Source: Methanosarcinales archaeon (GTDB lineage Archaea > Halobacteriota > Syntropharchaeia > Alkanophagales > Methanospirareceae). Taken from it: a DNA stretch of 10,759 nt. The notes below the pieces were generated by a model. That model searched no databases. It was not told the origin of the DNA and saw nothing but the letters and a program-made list of their open reading frames with translations. This document shows positions 6,874-10,759 of this stretch, in pieces (position 1 is the first letter of the stretch; each line of letters starts with the position of its first letter). The stretch covers positions 1 through 10,759 of the forward strand of contig JAODGF010000030.1 in NCBI GenBank assembly GCA_025464645.1, written 5' to 3'. The position numbers and the translations under genes are program-made.

Positions 6874-8757
6874 ATGTGTGGAATTGTGGGGTATGTAGGA
6901 GAAAGAGAAGCGCTACCAATCATCTTAGAATCGTTGAAAAGGATTGAATACCGGGGATATGATTCATGTGGTGTGTTTGTATTATTAGAAGATGGCAATC
7001 CAAAGCTGCATAAGGATGCAGGAACCATAGACCATTTGAAAAAGAACCTGTCGGAATCAGAGTATAGGGGTAATGTAGCAATTGGACATACGAGATGGGC
7101 GACACATGGAGAGCCATCGAAGAGAAATGCTCATCCTCATCTTGATGGCAAAGGAGAAATTGCCGTTGTTCATAATGGTATAATCGAGAACTACCAACAT
7201 ATAAAAGAGGAGCTTTTGAACCAGGGATACGAGTTCGTATCAGAGACGGATACGGAAGTCATACCGCATTTGATAAACCTTTCATTAAAGAAGTTTAATT
7301 GGCAACTAAAGGAAGCGGTAAGGGAAGCTTTAGCTCGTTTGAAAGGGTCTTATGCAATAATTGTTGCGGAAAAGGGGTTTGAGGGTTTAGTAGCAGCGAG
7401 GAATGAATCTCCGCTCATTATAGGTGTTGGAGACCGTGAGAATTTTATTGCTTCTGACGTACCGGCAGTGCTTGAACAGACGAACAGGGTAATTTATCTG
7501 GAGGAAGGAGACCTCGCAGTTGTAAAAAAGGATTCAATATACATAGAGAACGGAGGTGTCGAGGTAAGGCGGGAAGAAAGATTAATACCCTGGACGATAG
7601 AAGACGCCGAGAAAGGAGGATATGAGCACTTTATGCTGAAAGAAATCCATGAGGAGCCAAGGGCAATTATGGATACACTTAGAGGTTACTTAGCAGAGGA
7701 TAGGATAAATCTGGGGTTTGAGCTTGAAGGCAATGCGAAAGGCAAAAGCATTTTGATGGTTGCCTGCGGAACGTCCTACTATGCCACTCTGTGCGGGAAA
7801 CAGATAATAGAGAATTTGGCAAGGGTTCCCGTCCAGGTGGAGCTTGCATCAGAGTTCAATTACTCGGATTTTGTGCTTGATGGAACGAATATAATAGCAA
7901 TGGCGATTACGCAATCAGGGGAGACGGCAGATACATTGATGGCACTGAAAAAAGCGAAGAGATACGGTAGTAAAACGGTAGCAATAACAAATGTTTTAGG
8001 CAGTTCGGCAACGAGGATTGCGGACGAGACGATATACACGGGAGCGGGTCCGGAGATAGGCGTTGCAGCGACAAAAAGCTTTGTTGCACAACTTGTCATT
8101 TTTTATCTGCTTGGTTTGTCCCTCGCGAAGATGCCGGAGAGTGAGTTTAGGGGATATCTTGAGGAGCTGAGGGGAATGCCGAAAATAGCTCAAATAGTGC
8201 TTGACGAGGAGGATACAAATATACAAAGGCATGCCAGGTACCTTTCCAAATACGAGCATGCGTTTTTTGTTGGGAGGGGGGTGAACCTGCCTATTGCCCT
8301 GGAAGGTGCATTAAAACTGAAGGAGATATCGTATATACATGCAGAGGGATACGCAGCAGGGGAACTCAAACACGGACCTTTTGCACTGCTTACCGAGGAT
8401 ACGCCCGTGGTTGCGATTCTAACACGTCAGCCTTTAGGAAAGTTTGATCAACAACCTTTTAAAAAAAGTTTGATCAAAAACGCTACGCAAGCTTCGCAAA
8501 ATATTTATGAGAAGACCCTGGGGAACGTGAAGGAGATAAAGGCAAGAGGGTCTCCGGTGATTGCAATAGCAGAAGAAGGGGACGAAGAAGTGGAGAAATA
8601 TGTGGATGCGGTGATAAGAGTTCCAGAGACAAGCACAATATTCTCTCCAATCCCTAATACTGTTGCCCTTCACTTACTCGCATACTGGACGGCAAAAGAG
8701 CGTGGATGTGAAATAGACAAGCCGAGGAATCTGGCAAAGAGTGTAACGGTGGAGTGA
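6874..8757 (+). CDS. glmS: Glutamine--fructose-6-phosphate aminotransferase (isomerizing), with an in-frame extra segment
   Basis: GlmS converts fructose-6-phosphate and glutamine to glucosamine-6-phosphate and glutamate, the entry step to UDP-GlcNAc. The N-terminal glutaminase domain (about 1-220) begins MCGIVGYVG, with Cys2 as nucleophile after Met removal, and has HTRWATHG (72-79), N101-G102 and Asp126. Two SIS isomerase domains follow: the first has CGTS (298-301) and QSGET (347-351); the second has GALKLKEISYIHAE (478-491) and His500 in KHGP. The C-terminus ends KSVTVE, with Lys622 the conserved sugar-binding lysine. At 627 residues it is about 20 longer than usual. The excess maps to about residues 519-543, between the strand VVAILTR and the helix IYEKTLGN, where E. 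coli GlmS has only a couple of residues. All recognised catalytic residues are intact, so it is probably functional. It starts 3 nt after the glmU-like stop (operon) and converges on the PEGA gene. Confidence 0.97.
   Translation: MCGIVGYVGEREALPIILESLKRIEYRGYDSCGVFVLLEDGNPKLHKDAGTIDHLKKNLSESEYRGNVAIGHTRWATHGEPSKRNAHPHLDGKGEIAVVHNGIIENYQHIKEELLNQGYEFVSETDTEVIPHLINLSLKKFNWQLKEAVREALARLKGSYAIIVAEKGFEGLVAARNESPLIIGVGDRENFIASDVPAVLEQTNRVIYLEEGDLAVVKKDSIYIENGGVEVRREERLIPWTIEDAEKGGYEHFMLKEIHEEPRAIMDTLRGYLAEDRINLGFELEGNAKGKSILMVACGTSYYATLCGKQIIENLARVPVQVELASEFNYSDFVLDGTNIIAMAITQSGETADTLMALKKAKRYGSKTVAITNVLGSSATRIADETIYTGAGPEIGVAATKSFVAQLVIFYLLGLSLAKMPESEFRGYLEELRGMPKIAQIVLDEEDTNIQRHARYLSKYEHAFFVGRGVNLPIALEGALKLKEISYIHAEGYAAGELKHGPFALLTEDTPVVAILTRQPLGKFDQQPFKKSLIKNATQASQNIYEKTLGNVKEIKARGSPVIAIAEEGDEEVEKYVDAVIRVPETSTIFSPIPNTVALHLLAYWTAKERGCEIDKPRNLAKSVTVE
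8439..8478. repeat. 13-bp direct repeat / imperfect hairpin inside the glmS extra segment
   Basis: The 13-mer aaagtttgatcaa occurs at 8439-8451 and again at 8465-8477, 26 nt apart and therefore in different reading frames (KFDQ versus SLIK). Because TGATCA is self-complementary, the two copies also pair: TTTGATCAA at 8443-8451 is complementary to TTGATCAAA at 8470-8478, with an inner TTTT/AAAA, giving an imperfect hairpin. Just downstream, cgcaagcttcgcaa (8486-8499) repeats cgcaa around AAGCTT. I saw no other copy of the 13-mer in the window. The block coincides with the extra GlmS residues, which suggests insertion of a small repeat element. Confidence 0.7.
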
Positions 8758-8778
8758 AACAGAAAATAAATTTTAGTT
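8758..8778. terminator. Possible bidirectional terminator between convergent genes
   Basis: The 21-nt gap between the glmS and PEGA-protein stops is almost all A/T. Rightward it gives the T-runs TTTT-AG-TTTT (8771-8780). Leftward it gives ATTTATTTTCT. Archaeal termination often needs only T-rich tracts, so both genes could end here; no hairpin is seen. Confidence 0.35.
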
Positions 8779-10584
8779 TTAATGCACTCTCCTTTTTGTG
8801 AGAGCAAGAATACCACTTATAACCAACGCAACTATAACACCCAAAACCGTTGTTGGAGTCTTTGGGGTTGGAGTGGACGTTGTACTCGGGGTCAATGATG
8901 CTGGTACGGAAGCAGTGCCGCCTGCGGCTACTTGCACGCTTGTTGACCAATCTTGATACCCCTCAAGTTTTACCTCAATCGTATGTGTGCCCGTGGAAAC
9001 ATCAGTAATCGTAAGAGGCGTTATTCCTTTGTATGTGTCATCTAAATACACATTTGCACCAGAGGGTGAAGAAGACACAACGATAGTGCCCGTTGCCGGT
9101 GCCGGTGTTGGCACATGAGCAGGAACCAATGATGCAGATACATGAGAAGTCCCTCCAACAGTTACATCTACTCCTGTTTCCCAATGCTGATAACCTGAAA
9201 GGTCAACTGAAACTGTGTGGTGACCAGGAGCTACTGCAACAATTATCAAATCACCCGAAGCAGACGTTCTTCCCTGGTATGCACCATCCAGGTAAACATT
9301 TGCACCAGAAGGAGAAGAAGTAACTGAGATGAAACCTGTTGTTGGTGAAGGAATTGGGGTCAATGATGTAGATACGTATGACGTACTCCCTGCTTTTACC
9401 CTAACAGTGCTTGTCCAGTCATAGTATCCGCTGTGCTCTAATTCGATTGTATGATAGCCTGGAGAGACGTGAGTTATAGTTTTTGGTGTCGTCCCTTTAT
9501 AAGAACCATCCAGGTGAATAAATGCACCAGAGGGTGAGGAAGACACGGAGATAAAACCTGTCGTTGGGTAAGGAATGGGAGTCAATGATGCGGATACGTA
9601 TGAAGTGCTACTTGCTGTTACTTTTATGGATATTGACCAATCATAATACCCGTCATGTTTAAGCGTAACAGTATGGGAGCCAGGCGTTACATAACTAATT
9701 GTTTCTGGCGCTCTTCCTTTATATGAGCCGTCCACGTATATACGTGCACCGGATGGAGAAGAAGAAACCGAGATAGAACCTGTTGCCGGAGGCTTTGGAG
9801 TTAACGTTGCTGATATGTATGATGTCTCGCCAGCTTTTACTTCTACACTTGTTGGCCAGTCCTGATAACCTGCAAGTGTGAGTTCAAGGCTATGGTGCCC
9901 GTGAGATACATCAGTAATCGTAAGTGGTGTTATTCCTTTGTATGCATTATCTAAGTACACATTTGCACCGGAAGGCGAAGAGGAGATTGAGATAGAACCT
10001 GTCGTTACAATGGGGGTTAATGTTGCATGAACGTAGGAAGTGCTGCCAGCCCTTACCTGTACATCTGTTGGTCCCCAATCCTGATAACCCTCAAGAGAGA
10101 GTTTTATTGTACAAGTGCCGGGTTCTACCTTGGTAAACGTGTATGGTGTTTTTACTGACGGACCAACAAACGGACCAGCAGGGGTGTCTAATTCTATCGT
10201 TGCACCGGAAGGTTCAGAAGTGACAGAGATGGAACCTGTGGCTGGTGGCGTTGGTGAAGGAGTCGGTGTCGGTACAGGAGTCAATACTGCATGAACCTCT
10301 GATGTTTCACCAGACGTTACCTGCACAGGTGTTGACCAATCTTGATAACCCTCAAGAGAGAGCTCAATTGTGTGGGTGCCCGGATCCAAATGTTCTATCG
10401 TGTAAGGTGTTACCGCGTTTATAGGTACGCCATCAAGTGATATATCTGCGCCGAGAGGTGAAGAAGAGACAGATATAGAACCTATTGCTCCAATTTGACC
10501 CGCTGCCGTGTAAAGTACATATACACATGCAAGTAGAAATACTACGGACATCAATCCCCTAATACCTATCCTTTTCGCAACCAT
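8779..10584 (-). CDS. Exported protein with seven tandem PEGA domains and a C-terminal membrane anchor
   Basis: The 601-residue protein starts with a signal-like segment: basic KRIGIR (4-9), then a hydrophobic stretch about 11-28. Seven PEGA-type beta-sandwich repeats follow at about 35-103, 117-191, 196-263, 269-336, 343-410, 417-488 and 499-566. Each begins G(S/F/T)I(S/V)V-type, with SSPSGA..LDG..KG.TP in the first half, a PGxHT turn, GYxDW and a closing ASLTP. Linkers are short and Pro/Thr-rich, the longest VPTPTPSPTPPAT. A Thr/Pro-rich spacer (567-579), a hydrophobic segment (580-596) and basic tail KRRVH end the protein. This predicts a protein held on the outer face of the membrane or S-layer, the spacer being a likely glycosylation site (inference). 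PEGA domains are common in archaeal surface proteins but give no specific function; adhesion or envelope structure is a guess. The ATG at 10584 has GAGGTG upstream. The neighbouring glm genes may supply glycan precursors, though they are transcribed separately. Confidence 0.85.
   Translation of the reverse strand: MVAKRIGIRGLMSVVFLLACVYVLYTAAGQIGAIGSISVSSSPLGADISLDGVPINAVTPYTIEHLDPGTHTIELSLEGYQDWSTPVQVTSGETSEVHAVLTPVPTPTPSPTPPATGSISVTSEPSGATIELDTPAGPFVGPSVKTPYTFTKVEPGTCTIKLSLEGYQDWGPTDVQVRAGSTSYVHATLTPIVTTGSISISSSPSGANVYLDNAYKGITPLTITDVSHGHHSLELTLAGYQDWPTSVEVKAGETSYISATLTPKPPATGSISVSSSPSGARIYVDGSYKGRAPETISYVTPGSHTVTLKHDGYYDWSISIKVTASSTSYVSASLTPIPYPTTGFISVSSSPSGAFIHLDGSYKGTTPKTITHVSPGYHTIELEHSGYYDWTSTVRVKAGSTSYVSTSLTPIPSPTTGFISVTSSPSGANVYLDGAYQGRTSASGDLIIVAVAPGHHTVSVDLSGYQHWETGVDVTVGGTSHVSASLVPAHVPTPAPATGTIVVSSSPSGANVYLDDTYKGITPLTITDVSTGTHTIEVKLEGYQDWSTSVQVAAGGTASVPASLTPSTTSTPTPKTPTTVLGVIVALVISGILALTKRRVH
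8887..10482 (-). repeat. Seven PEGA coding repeats, about 204-225 bp each
   Basis: Unit positions, in coding order: 10276-10482, 10012-10236, 9796-9999, 9577-9780, 9355-9558, 9121-9336 and 8887-9090. Units 3, 4, 5 and 7 are exactly 68 codons; unit 2 carries an insertion around PAGPFVGPS, and unit 6 one around RTSASGDL. Units 3 and 7 are unusually alike at DNA level over part of their length, and units 4 and 5 share the GYYDW variant and similar linkers, pointing to internal duplication. Confidence 0.85.
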
Positions 10585-10596
10585 TTTTATCTCTCA

Positions 10597-10602
10597 CACC
10601 TC
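10597..10602 (-). promoter_or_regulatory. Ribosome binding site of the PEGA-protein gene
   Basis: On the minus strand GAGGTG, followed by TGA, matches the archaeal Shine-Dalgarno core. It ends 12 nt before the ATG at 10584, somewhat long but acceptable. No in-frame start lies between it and that ATG. Confidence 0.55.
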
Positions 10603-10743
10603 GCTTTTGTCATCCATCTTTATAAGTATAATCTCCCCTTTTATGTTTCATAGTATAAAAGGTTTTCGGTTTTAAGTTTAAGAGTTTAAAATTTTCCTTC
10701 ACAAAAAATAAATAAAAAAATTAGGTAAAGATTTATTGATATA
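10603..10743. promoter_or_regulatory. AT-rich divergent intergenic region with TATA-like boxes
   Basis: This stretch separates the leftward PEGA gene from a probable rightward gene. For the PEGA gene, CTTATAAAG (minus strand, 10618-10626) is a good archaeal TATA match but would start the transcript almost at the ribosome binding site. TTTTATAC (about 10655-10662) would leave a leader of about 45 nt. For rightward transcription, the A/T tracts at 10700-10740 offer several poor candidates. I see no tRNA, repeat array or coding sequence in it. Confidence 0.35.
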
Positions 10744-10759
10744 GGAGTGAGAAATATGA
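10744..10759 (+). CDS. Probable start of a rightward gene, cut by the window edge
   Basis: The last bases read GGAGTGA (10744-10750), 5 nt, then ATG at 10756-10758. This is a plausible ribosome binding site and start codon spacing. Only the start codon plus one base is visible, so nothing can be said about the product. Confidence 0.35.

Noticed and set aside
8434..8673. Leftward open frame opposite the glmS extra segment, containing FDQTFFKRLLIK
   Set aside because: It is the complement of the repeat-bearing insertion within glmS; no start signal or independent domain is visible.
9093..9323. A 76-codon rightward frame opposite the PEGA gene
   Set aside because: It is complementary to two PEGA units and has no ribosome binding site or motif.
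8887..10482. Regularly spaced repeats considered as a CRISPR-like array
   Set aside because: The units are about 204-225 bp, diverged, and translate into one continuous frame of PEGA domains; there are no short identical repeats with unique spacers.

Overview
The window looks like chromosomal DNA from a euryarchaeon of the methanogen or methane/alkane-oxidising (MCR-bearing) type. The evidence is a double-ABC protein of the methyl-coenzyme M reductase component A2 (AtwA) family, archaeal-type EF-2 with its diphthamide histidine, a pelota/Dom34 protein, two archaeal-style tRNA genes without encoded CCA, an AT-rich TATA-like promoter region before EF-2, and a PEGA-repeat surface protein. The exact lineage cannot be fixed from the sequence alone; an ANME-1, Syntrophoarchaeum or Methanomicrobia relative is only a guess.

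Layout, left to right: (1) atwA, cut off by the left edge, rightward. (2) tRNA-Glu(CTC), rightward, 8 nt after the atwA stop. (3) A leftward SbcD/Mre11-related metallophosphoesterase whose 3' end overlaps the tRNA-Glu gene antisense by 19 nt. (4) pelA, rightward, divergent from the phosphoesterase across only 42 nt. (5) tRNA-Asp(GTC), leftward, ending 6 nt from the pelA stop. (6) A short AT-rich divergent promoter region, then a tightly packed rightward trio: EF-2 (728 aa), a GlmU-like sugar nucleotidyltransferase (393 aa, directly abutting) and GlmS (627 aa, 3 nt later). (7) A leftward 601-aa exported protein made of seven PEGA domains, convergent with glmS across 21 nt. (8) An AT-rich intergenic stretch ending in a probable ribosome binding site and start codon of a rightward gene that leaves the window.

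Two themes stand out. Pelota (rescue of stalled ribosomes), EF-2 (translocation) and two tRNAs form a translation neighbourhood. GlmS (fructose-6-phosphate to glucosamine-6-phosphate) and the GlmU-like protein (sugar-1-phosphate to nucleotide sugar) form the first and last parts of UDP-GlcNAc synthesis, presumably for glycans and glycoproteins; they are apparently co-transcribed with EF-2. No glmM is visible here.

Most of the window is ordinary housekeeping sequence and I do not see a clearly new system. The items most worth a second look are: an in-frame extra segment of about 23 residues in GlmS, encoded by a repeat-bearing, hairpin-like DNA stretch that looks like a small inserted element; a GlmU-like protein whose left-handed beta-helix lacks the residues expected for acetyltransferase activity; near-duplicate DNA in PEGA repeats 3 and 7; and the tRNA-Glu gene squeezed between, and overlapped by, protein genes.
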